A stretch of 5,026 nt of DNA from Thermofilum sp. ex4484_15. Its GTDB lineage: Archaea > Thermoproteota > Thermoprotei > Thermofilales > EX4484-15. Numbering within the stretch: position 1 is the first letter of the stretch; each line of letters begins with the position of its first letter. The translations under genes and the position numbers were made by a program. The notes below the pieces were generated by a model that searched no databases, was not told the DNA's origin, and worked only from the letters and a program-made list of their open reading frames with translations. The DNA lies in NCBI GenBank assembly GCA_002254595.1, contig NJEH01000063.1, positions 1-5,026 of the forward strand, written 5' to 3'. Below, one piece after another: positions 1 to 4,682 of this stretch.

Positions 1-15
1 TCTAGGGTCCGAAGT

Positions 16-759
16 ATGCCTACGAGGAAGCTCTACTGGGAGGACGCGTACCTTAAGGAGTTCTCCTCTAAGGTTGTCTCGGTAAGTAAGGGCGATAGGT
101 TATCGTTGATCCTGGAGAGTACCGCCTTCTACCCTGAGAGCGGAGGACAAGCTTGCGATAAGGGAATTATAAAGGGGGAGGGCTTCTACGCATCCGTAGA
201 ATACGTAAGGGAGGAAGGCGGGGAGATAATCCACGAAGCCACTAAATGGGAGGGCAGCGTAAAGGTAGGAAGCGTAGTTAAGGGTATGATCGATTGGGAT
301 AGGAGGTATAGGTTAATGAAGATGCATACCGCGGCACACCTACTTTCGGCTATAATCAGGAAAGTTAAGGGGGGAGGAGTGAAGGTAGTGAGCGCCCATA
401 AGGATTACGATACCTCGAGGATAGATTTTAACGTTAAAATAGCTAGGGAGGAACTTCCTACCATAGAGGAGGAAGCCAATAAAGCGATAAGTAAGGGGGC
501 GGAAGTTAAGGCTTTCTTCCTTAAAAGGGATGAAGCAACTAAATACGTAGCTAGGTACGGGGAGGACGTAGGGTTAGTGCCGCCCGAAGTGGAGGAGGTA
601 AGGGTAGTTGAAATAGTAGGATTACACGCCGTAGCGTGCGGAGGTACCCACGTAAGGGACTTAAGGGAGATAGGAGGCATAAGGATACTTAAAAGGCAGT
701 CCAAGGGTAAGGGTATTACTAGGCTAATTTACACGTTAACTGAAGGTGGTAGGCCGTGA
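16..759 (+). CDS. alaX: AlaX-M-type alanyl-tRNA editing hydrolase (trans-editing protein)
   Basis: A 247-residue homologue of the free-standing editing domain of alanyl-tRNA synthetase. Members hydrolyse Ser-tRNA(Ala), and often Gly-tRNA(Ala), in the cytosol, protecting translation from Ala codons being read as Ser. The N-terminal beta-barrel carries the family motif FYPESGGQ (residues 38-45). The zinc-binding editing core has HxxxH at H104/H108 (HTAAH) and CxxxH at C208/H212 (CGGTH), so all four metal ligands are present. The length and the N-terminal domain fit the medium AlaX-M class, not the short (~150 aa) AlaX-S class, and there is no C-terminal C-Ala-like extension. The ATG at 16 gives the typical family opening (TRKLYWED). 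The frame is open to the window edge upstream, but no other start is visible there and only a weak GGT lies ahead of it. The stop overlaps the start of udp, implying co-transcription. Family assignment is firm; M-type is inferred from length. Confidence 0.95.
   Translation: MPTRKLYWEDAYLKEFSSKVVSVSKGDRLSLILESTAFYPESGGQACDKGIIKGEGFYASVEYVREEGGEIIHEATKWEGSVKVGSVVKGMIDWDRRYRLMKMHTAAHLLSAIIRKVKGGGVKVVSAHKDYDTSRIDFNVKIAREELPTIEEEANKAISKGAEVKAFFLKRDEATKYVARYGEDVGLVPPEVEEVRVVEIVGLHAVACGGTHVRDLREIGGIRILKRQSKGKGITRLIYTLTEGGRP
744..750 (+). promoter_or_regulatory. Shine-Dalgarno site for udp
   Basis: AGGTGGT lies inside the last codons of alaX. The GGTG core ends 7 bases before the GTG at 756 and 13 bases before the ATG at 762. 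This spacing favours GTG 756 as the udp start and implies translational coupling with alaX. Confidence 0.55.
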
Positions 760-1586
760 AGATGGTTTCCGCGGAGAGGCCGAGCGATAGGTCGGGCCGC
801 CGCTACCATATAGCGGTAGCTCCAGGGCAGGTAGCCCCTTACGTACTACTCCCCGGGGATCCCAGTAGGGCTAGGAGGATAGCGAAGTACTGGGATGAAA
901 GCGAGCTTATCGCCGAGCATAGGGAGTACGTCACCTATACCGGTAGGTATAAAGGGGTTCCCGTTTCCGTTACCTCCACGGGGATAGGGGGTCCGGCGGC
1001 CGCTATAGCTGTAGAGGAATTAGCTTCCGTAGGAGCTCATACGTTCATTAGAGTAGGTAGTACAGGCGCTATAGTGAAGGAGGTAGGGTTAGGTGAACTA
1101 ATAATACCGCTAGGGGCCGTAAGGTTAGATGGTACGAGCAAACAATACGTAAGGGAGGAATATCCGGCCGTACCCCATTACGAAGTGCTAGTAGCGTTAA
1201 TAGAAGCTGCTGAGGGGTTGGGCTATAAATACCATTTGGGGATAGTAGCTTCTACCGATAGCTTTTATACCGGTCAAGGTAGGCCGGGGTACGGCGGTTA
1301 CCGTCAGAGTTGGATGTTAAACTTGGTGGATGACTTAAGGAACGCTAAGGTATTGAGCTTCGAAATGGAATGCTCCACCATATTCACCCTTTCGAACCTA
1401 TTCGGCTTAAGGTCGGGAGCGGTACTAGCCGTCTTCGCTAATAGGGTTACTAACGAATTCGAGGTAAAAGGCGAGGAGGAAGCTATAAAGGTAGCTAACG
1501 AAGCAGTTAAGATATTAAGCGAATGGGATTCGATGAAGGAGAGGGAAAATAAGAAATATTGGCATCCCTCCCTATCCAGGGGCTAG
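756..1586 (+). CDS. udp: Uridine phosphorylase (PNP/UDP family, NP-I fold)
   Basis: A 276-residue nucleoside phosphorylase that cleaves uridine with phosphate to uracil and ribose-1-phosphate (pyrimidine salvage, cytosol, normally hexameric). Visible motifs in order are PGDPSR (33-38, phosphate loop), HRE (55-57), STGIGGP (74-80), RVGSTGAI (99-106, phosphate/ribose site), QGR (174-176) and FEMECST (202-208). QxR is the uracil-recognising signature of uridine phosphorylases (Q166/R168 in the E. coli enzyme). E203-M204-E205 matches the ribose-binding EME triad. Together they point to uridine rather than purine specificity. Compared with E. coli Udp (~253 aa), the N-terminus is about 15 residues longer and polar, and the middle E of QER is G. 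The chosen GTG start overlaps the alaX stop by 4 bases (GTGA) and has a good SD; ATG 762 is the alternative and removes only two residues. The 3' end overlaps the convergent secreted gene by 15 bp. Activity on other nucleosides cannot be excluded. Confidence 0.93.
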   Translation: MKMVSAERPSDRSGRRYHIAVAPGQVAPYVLLPGDPSRARRIAKYWDESELIAEHREYVTYTGRYKGVPVSVTSTGIGGPAAAIAVEELASVGAHTFIRVGSTGAIVKEVGLGELIIPLGAVRLDGTSKQYVREEYPAVPHYEVLVALIEAAEGLGYKYHLGIVASTDSFYTGQGRPGYGGYRQSWMLNLVDDLRNAKVLSFEMECSTIFTLSNLFGLRSGAVLAVFANRVTNEFEVKGEEEAIKVANEAVKILSEWDSMKERENKKYWHPSLSRG

Positions 1587-2684
1587 GATTACCCATCCCC
1601 CCTTAAAGTAATCCCCGGGGATTAGATCGCAAACCCTGCTATCCAAGCCGCTGAATAATCTAGGTTCGCCGGTTAATATTACCTTAGTACTCGAAGTAGC
1701 GTTAATATCCTTTAAGGGTATTGAGAATATTATCCCACCTCCTAAACTTAACGGCTTTTCCCTCAACCTCTTATAGGGCACCCACGCCTTTAATTTAGGA
1801 TCCCACTCGCTAAACTGTACCTCGCTCTTCCTCTCGATCATATCCGTAGCGTGGCTTAGGCTAAACGTTAAAACGGCCTCCCTTTCAGCTCCGCCTAGAG
1901 CCTTAAAACCGGTTTCGGGATTTCCATCTATATCGAAATGTAACCTAAGAGCTAATCCGTAGATAGTACCGGGCCTCGGTAACGGTATAGGGCTCCTAGT
2001 CATTAAGTTAACTAATAAGTGGGTGGCGTTCTTAGCTACCATTACGCTTACTAAATCCATCCACCCTACCCTTAATTCGCCTACGTTATCATGGTATAGT
2101 AACCTCCAAGAAGTAGTCAACCTAGCTAAAGGGAATTCCGTGAACTTAACGGGATCGGTAAGCGATACGTACACTTGAGCCCTTATTAAGCTAGCTACCC
2201 TCCTAAGCGTAGGGCTCGGGGAAAGTAGGGGGTTTAAGGCCCAACTAGGTAAGCTAAGCGTTATACCCTCCCTACCCCTAGAGGCCTTTAATTTAACGCT
2301 CTTAGCCCAAGCCCAATCCCTAGCTCTATTATCCCAAGCGGCTAACAAGGCCGTAGTAAAGTTGCCTCCCGCCGTGAAAATTATTTGGTAATCCGAACCG
2401 GAGGGGTCCCCCGCCTTCTTAGAAGGGTCGTAATCTATGAAGATGTTGCCATAAACTAAAGCGTCCTTAGGTAAGGGGCTGAAGAAGTTAAAAGTTAAGG
2501 AGTAATTACCCCTCGGACCTCCTCGCCTTAAGACCACTACCTCCTTTACGTCGAAGAAACCGGGCAATCCCACTAGGTCCCTACCGTCGAAGAACTTTAA
2601 TCCCTTAAACCCAGCTAACGGGTAATTTAAGCTTAAGTAGATTAGCAGTACGAACAGTAGGGGGAGTGGCTTTACCCGACCCAC
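1572..2684 (-). CDS. Secreted protein with two DOMON/CBM9-like beta-sandwich modules
   Basis: An exported protein of about 370 residues. I recognise a fold type but not a named family. Numbered from the upstream GTG at 2693, it has a basic N-terminus, a hydrophobic segment at 10-27 (signal peptide or N-terminal anchor) and then two internally similar modules at about 48-153 and 213-330. Each has a D-rich turn after a YG-hydrophobic strand (YGNIFIDYDPS; YGLALRLHFDIDGNPETG), a Gly/Asp-rich loop, further beta-strands and late tryptophans. This resembles DOMON/CBM9-type or glucodextranase-C-like domains, which bind sugars or heme; the ligand here is unknown. Four N-glycosylation sequons (N63, N111, N222, N331) suit an archaeal surface protein. 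No C-terminal membrane segment is seen. GTG 2684 is preferred because GAGGTGAT, a perfect SD, precedes it with 6-base spacing from GGTG, and GTG 2693 lies inside that SD. It is translated directly after the CPAC protein gene and overlaps udp tail-to-tail. Confidence 0.75.
   Translation of the reverse strand: MGRVKPLPLLFVLLIYLSLNYPLAGFKGLKFFDGRDLVGLPGFFDVKEVVVLRRGGPRGNYSLTFNFFSPLPKDALVYGNIFIDYDPSKKAGDPSGSDYQIIFTAGGNFTTALLAAWDNRARDWAWAKSVKLKASRGREGITLSLPSWALNPLLSPSPTLRRVASLIRAQVYVSLTDPVKFTEFPLARLTTSWRLLYHDNVGELRVGWMDLVSVMVAKNATHLLVNLMTRSPIPLPRPGTIYGLALRLHFDIDGNPETGFKALGGAEREAVLTFSLSHATDMIERKSEVQFSEWDPKLKAWVPYKRLREKPLSLGGGIIFSIPLKDINATSSTKVILTGEPRLFSGLDSRVCDLIPGDYFKGGWVILAPG
1609..1624. repeat. 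Perfect 16-bp palindrome past the udp stop
   Basis: TAATCCCCGGGGATTA is a perfect two-fold dyad, starting 22 bases after the udp stop and lying inside the 3' coding end of the convergent secreted gene, where it encodes part of the peptide LIPGDY. A related half-site, GGATTA, occurs at 1586-1591. It could fold into a short hairpin in either transcript or bind a dimeric protein. It may also be no more than codon coincidence, since CCC-GGG-GAT also encodes Pro-Gly-Asp in udp near 854. Confidence 0.4.
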
Positions 2685-2688
2685 CTTT

Positions 2689-2696
2689 ATCACCTC
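2689..2696 (-). promoter_or_regulatory. Perfect Shine-Dalgarno site that decides the start of the two-module secreted gene
   Basis: On the minus strand the sequence is GAGGTGAT, complementary over 8 bases to the usual archaeal 16S rRNA 3' end. It begins directly after the TAA of the upstream gene (2697-2699). It contains the GTG at 2693-2691, which gives the longest open frame, but its position fits initiation at GTG 2684-2682. Confidence 0.65.
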
Positions 2697-3140
2697 TTAG
2701 CCCCTAGCCCTACAGGCCGGGCAGTAACCGCCGGGGGAAATAGGGGCGCTGGGGGAGGGCCTAGCCGCGGGCTTAGGGGAGGATACGTAAGTAAAGTTAT
2801 AATTAACGGGCGCCGAAGTCGAATTTACCTTTAAATCCACGAAGAAATCACCTATTAACCTATATAGCGCTCCTAACGTGCTATAATAAGCAGGTACGAT
2901 AATCCTAACTTCCAAGGGCTCGGTGTAGTTAGCTGCCGAAACGTTTATAGCTACGGGCAAGGTAGATATGCCCATTCCTATTACCTCTCCCCTATAAACT
3001 ACCCTGTAAAGTACAGGTATCACGCCCTTAGGGGCGCCCTTAACCCCTAATTTAACTAGGGTTATCCCCTTAGCACCGCTTAAGCACGGTACGGCTATTA
3101 AGGTTAAGAAGGTAAGCAATAACGCTATAGCCCTATCCAA
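2697..3140 (-). CDS. Secreted protein with Pro/Ser-rich linker and C-terminal CPAC tail
   Basis: A hypothetical exported protein, 147 residues from TTG 3140 or 150 from GTG 3149. I do not recognise the family. In the 150-aa numbering, a signal peptide covers about 4-26 (one Arg, then a Leu/Thr/Ile/Ala core). A beta-rich domain at 27-123 has four N-glycosylation sequons (N69, N74, N109, N118). It is followed by a Pro/Ser/Ala linker (125-139) and the end GGYCPACRARG, with C143 and C146 the only cysteines of the mature protein. CPxC could be a redox disulfide, half of a metal site or a crosslinking tail. It is not a heme c site (no CxxCH), and the proline before Cys22 rules out a standard lipobox. 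TTG 3140 is chosen because AGGTGGT sits 6 bases ahead of it, counted from GGTG; GTG 3149 lies within that SD. It is the first gene of a two-gene unit, 12 bases before the preferred start of the next. Confidence 0.68.
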   Translation of the reverse strand: MDRAIALLLTFLTLIAVPCLSGAKGITLVKLGVKGAPKGVIPVLYRVVYRGEVIGMGISTLPVAINVSAANYTEPLEVRIIVPAYYSTLGALYRLIGDFFVDLKVNSTSAPVNYNFTYVSSPKPAARPSPSAPISPGGYCPACRARG

Positions 3141-3144
3141 TATT

Positions 3145-3151
3145 ACCACCT
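3145..3151 (-). promoter_or_regulatory. Shine-Dalgarno site of the CPAC-tail gene
   Basis: AGGTGGT on the minus strand, with 6 bases between the GGTG core and TTG 3140. This is the same geometry as the SD of the gene downstream, and again the longest-frame GTG (3149-3147) is part of the SD itself. A transcript starting near 3152 would carry this site in a ~12-base leader. Confidence 0.5.
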
Positions 3152-3173
3152 AGGTCTTAATTGGAGGGATTTT

Positions 3174-3187
3174 TCTTAAAGTTTTCG
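3174..3187 (-). promoter_or_regulatory. Candidate BRE/TATA promoter of the secreted two-gene unit
   Basis: On the minus strand CGAAAA (BRE-like, 3187-3182) is followed by CTTTAAGA (TATA-like, 3181-3174). With the usual archaeal spacing of about 25 bases, transcription would start near 3152, just before the SD of the CPAC-tail gene. No second promoter is visible before the two-module gene, so both are probably read from here. Confidence 0.5.
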
Positions 3188-3254
3188 TAAGCTAATATTC
3201 CCAAGGTAACAACGGCCTCCTTAATAGCTTCGCCGTAACTTAAAAGGACTTCGG

Positions 3255-3275
3255 AGGTTAGGAGCTCCTTAACCT
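3255..3275. repeat. 21-bp imperfect dyad downstream of rubrerythrin
   Basis: On the minus strand this reads AGGTTA-A-GGAG/CTCC-TAACCT: ten paired positions around a GAGCTC centre with one bulged A. As RNA it could form an 8-bp stem with an AGCT loop. It lies about 27 bases past the rubrerythrin stop and downstream of the T6 tract, so it is either part of a 3'-end or RNA-stabilising structure or an operator-like site. It also lies in the unexplained open stretch. Confidence 0.4.
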
Positions 3276-3281
3276 TCCTTT

Positions 3282-3287
3282 AAAAAA
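3282..3287 (-). terminator. T6 tract, candidate intrinsic terminator of rubrerythrin
   Basis: Six T residues on the minus strand start 16 bases beyond the rubrerythrin stop codon. Archaeal RNA polymerase commonly terminates at short T-runs without needing a hairpin. It is the only T-run of this size in the spacer. The tract is short, so confidence is moderate. Confidence 0.4.
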
Positions 3288-3302
3288 GTAATTCCCTTTA
3301 GG

Positions 3303-3887
3303 TTAATACTCTTCGCACTTAACCTGGAAGTAGGCCCTACTATGTCCGCACGAAGGACACTTATCGGGCGGTTCCGTACCGAAGTGAACGTAGCCGCATT
3401 TACGGCATACCCACCAGACGGCTTTTGCCTTCTTAAATACCGTACCCCCTTCAACTTCCCTTAGGAGCTTCTTAAACCTCTCCTCGTGATGGTGTTCGGC
3501 CTTAGCTATAGCCCTAAGCCTCGAAGCTACTTCAGGTAAACCCTCCCTTTCCGCTATCTCGGCGAACTTAGGGTACATCTCGGAACGTTCGTAATTCTCG
3601 CCGGCTATAGCCGCCTTAAGGTTCTCTACCGTAGTACCTAACGTTAAGGGCGCTACTACTTCTACCTTTAACTCCCTTACCTCCTCCTTTAACCCCTCCT
3701 TGAGTTCCTTAATCAGCTCGAAGAGCGTTTCGGCATGTTCCCTTTCGTTATCCGCGGTTAGGGAAAATACTTCAGCTATTTGTTCGAATCCCTCCCTCCT
3801 AGCTACACTAGCGTAGAAAGTATACCTGTTCCTCGCTTGGCTTTCCCCTATGAACGCCCTTACTAAGTTCTCTAACGTAGCCTTCAT
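3303..3887 (-). CDS. rbr: Rubrerythrin (diiron four-helix domain plus rubredoxin domain)
   Basis: A 194-residue cytosolic rubrerythrin, the peroxide-reducing enzyme of anaerobes that protects against oxidative stress, reduced through rubredoxin and an NAD(P)H-dependent reductase. The ferritin-like domain (1-145) carries the full diiron ligand set: E15, E48xxH51, E97xxE100 and E131xxH134, matching the pattern of the Desulfovibrio vulgaris protein. The C-terminal rubredoxin knuckles are C161-x2-C164 and C177-x2-C180, in order CRKC and CPSC, with the usual GY after the first pair. Length is standard (~190 aa), so nothing is missing. C191 near the end is an extra non-ligand cysteine. The ATG at 3887 gives the canonical start MKATLENL. 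Only a weak GGGG precedes it, so a short leader with poor SD is likely. It has its own TATA box and seems monocistronic between two unrelated secreted-protein genes. No superoxide reductase or reductase partner gene is in the window. Confidence 0.96.
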   Translation of the reverse strand: MKATLENLVRAFIGESQARNRYTFYASVARREGFEQIAEVFSLTADNEREHAETLFELIKELKEGLKEEVRELKVEVVAPLTLGTTVENLKAAIAGENYERSEMYPKFAEIAEREGLPEVASRLRAIAKAEHHHEERFKKLLREVEGGTVFKKAKAVWWVCRKCGYVHFGTEPPDKCPSCGHSRAYFQVKCEEY

Positions 3888-3926
3888 GTACTTAAACCCC
3901 GTTAAGTCAAGTAATTGATAACCGCG

Positions 3927-3937
3927 TTATAAAGTTG
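3927..3937 (-). promoter_or_regulatory. rbr: TATA-box promoter of rubrerythrin
   Basis: CTTTATAA on the minus strand (3934-3927), preceded by CAA, is the closest match in the window to an archaeal TATA box. Its centre lies about 44 bases before the ATG, predicting transcription from about 3904 and a leader near 17 bases. The direct repeat ACTTGACTT (ACTT-G-ACTT) lies just downstream, around the predicted start, and could overlap a repressor site. It sits in the 76-base spacer after the preceding gene. Confidence 0.6.
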
Positions 3938-3963
3938 CCGCCCGCTTAAGGGTGGAGCTACTA

Positions 3964-4581
3964 CTAGGAGCGCGGCCAGAGAGCTATAGTAGCGGGCCTA
4001 CCGGTGGGCATAGGCAATACCGTGGGAGGGGTGGTGAAGTTCCAAGCGAAACTAGCGGCGAAGTTCCCGTTTAAGCGGTACTTTTCGTAGTAGTGATCCC
4101 AAGGCCTATCCTGGCTGAAGTACCATACGGCGCCCGTAACGAACTTACCGGTACCTACCGCATCCAAACCTACGTTAAGGCTATTCTGGGATATGTACGA
4201 TCGCCCGTATACGCTTAGGGGGGAGGGGCTTTCGAAGCCGAAACCCGAGGAGGCCCTTAGTTCGTCGTTCGTATATTCGAACCAACCGTAAATACCCCCC
4301 TCTTTACTTATCAACCTCCTACTATCGGTTAAATTAGCGCTAGCGAATTGAGGGGCGGAGTACTCCGAGAAGCTAGTGAATCCGTTTACGTAGAACGAAC
4401 CGTAAGCGTCAACTACCCCCCTAGCTTCAACGTAGTTACCCAAGGAGAGGTAATAAGTGGAGAAGCCACCGCCCGTAGCTACGCCCTCCCTACGTACGTT
4501 ACCTACTATAGTAAAGGGGGGAGCCGCGTATATCGGGAGGGCTACGATGAGCAATAGTAGTAGGAGGGTTGCGCCCCTCAT
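3964..4581 (-). CDS. Secreted Gly/Ser/aromatic-rich protein of unknown function
   Basis: A 205-residue hypothetical exported protein; I do not recognise a family. M1-R2 is followed by a Leu-rich core (6-18) and a likely signal-peptidase site at IYAA|PP, so the mature protein begins near residue 20 or 21. The rest has no further membrane span and no cysteine. It is dominated by Gly, Ser, Asn, Tyr and Phe in alternating polar/aromatic patterns (YGSFYVNGFTSFSEY; FVTGAVWYFSQ), suggesting an extended beta-sheet domain like those of surface or adhesin-type proteins. Sequons N83-L-T and N181-F-T allow N-glycosylation. The last ~20 residues are Pro/Thr-rich and end WPRS. ATG 4581 is chosen because it gives the signal peptide directly; an ATG at 4588 is out of frame. 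It follows the ABC permease gene by 101 bases and has a candidate TATA box of its own, so it may or may not be co-transcribed. Binding, structural or pilus-like roles are all possible. Confidence 0.7.
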   Translation of the reverse strand: MRGATLLLLLLIVALPIYAAPPFTIVGNVRREGVATGGGFSTYYLSLGNYVEARGVVDAYGSFYVNGFTSFSEYSAPQFASANLTDSRRLISKEGGIYGWFEYTNDELRASSGFGFESPSPLSVYGRSYISQNSLNVGLDAVGTGKFVTGAVWYFSQDRPWDHYYEKYRLNGNFAASFAWNFTTPPTVLPMPTGRPATIALWPRS

Positions 4582-4614
4582 AGCTCATCAAGGTACCTAA
4601 GGAGGTTTAACTAA

Positions 4615-4628
4615 TTCTTAAGCTTTTG
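4615..4628 (-). promoter_or_regulatory. Candidate BRE/TATA promoter of the Gly/Ser-rich secreted gene
   Basis: On the minus strand ACAAAAG is followed by CTTAAGAA (4622-4615). The predicted start is near 4592, giving a leader of about 10 bases and no clear SD before ATG 4581. The box resembles the CTTTAAGA element of the other secreted unit more than the CTTTATAA of rubrerythrin. Confidence 0.4.
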
Positions 4629-4650
4629 TGGAGGATTTAGCTAACTCGTT

Positions 4651-4668
4651 ACGATATCGTTTTCGAAA
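4651..4668. repeat. Two adjacent short palindromes upstream of the Gly/Ser-rich secreted gene
   Basis: ACGATATCGT (4651-4660) and TTTCGAAA (4661-4668) are perfect 10-bp and 8-bp palindromes placed back to back. They lie about 30-50 bases upstream of the candidate TATA box and just after the permease stop. They could be a regulator-binding site or part of the permease 3' end. The remaining spacer 4582-4682 shows nothing else. Confidence 0.3.
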
Positions 4669-4682
4669 CCTACGATGGGAAG

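Larger units (their letters stand above)
3157..3279 (-). other. 40-codon protein-like open stretch without a good start codon
   Basis: The minus-strand frame from AGG 3279 to the TAA at 3159-3157 is open for 40 codons and reads like an amphipathic helix (core segment SYGEAIKEAVVTLGILAYEN) with the codon preferences of neighbouring genes. It is preceded in frame by TAA (3282-3280) and has no ATG or GTG. The only TTG (3204-3202) would leave 15 residues. It may be the decayed 3' end of an old gene, a gene truncated by an indel near the A6 run at 3282-3287, or chance. It also contains the TATA-like box of the next unit, so I do not call it a gene. The rest of the 3150-3302 gap holds only the dyad and T-tract listed separately. 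Confidence 0.25.

Noticed and set aside
405..704. A 99-codon open frame on the minus strand inside alaX
   Set aside because: It is antisense to a gene with all catalytic motifs. Its predicted peptide is low in charge and rich in Ser/Thr/Leu, as expected from reverse reading.
2706..2720. Cytochrome c-type heme site or lipoprotein signal in the CPAC-tail protein
   Set aside because: The motif is CPACR, not CxxCH, so it cannot be a standard heme c site. The cysteine after the signal peptide is preceded by Pro, which does not fit a lipobox.
3280..3290. TTTTTTAAAG on the minus strand as a programmed frameshift site
   Set aside because: The rubrerythrin frame has already ended at 3303-3305, and the protein-like downstream frame is not reached by a -1 shift from any real gene.
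3269..3454. A 61-codon minus-strand frame overlapping the 3' end of rubrerythrin
   Set aside because: It lies in another frame across the conserved rubredoxin cysteines and has no SD or recognisable motif. It ends at 3269 in the spacer and is best explained as a shadow.
3941..3960. CCACCC-TTAAGC-GGGCGG on the minus strand as a terminator after the orphan secreted gene
   Set aside because: The stem is only six pairs with an A-C mismatch and has no T-run after it; it abuts the rubrerythrin TATA box, so GC-rich coincidence is as likely.
4348..4557. A 69-codon plus-strand frame inside the orphan secreted gene
   Set aside because: It is antisense to the gene with the clear signal peptide, with no promoter or SD of its own.
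4583..4593. TTGATGA on the minus strand as box C of a C/D sRNA
   Set aside because: No convincing box D (CUGA) or C'/D' pair follows at the right spacing, and the site lies in the leader of the secreted gene.
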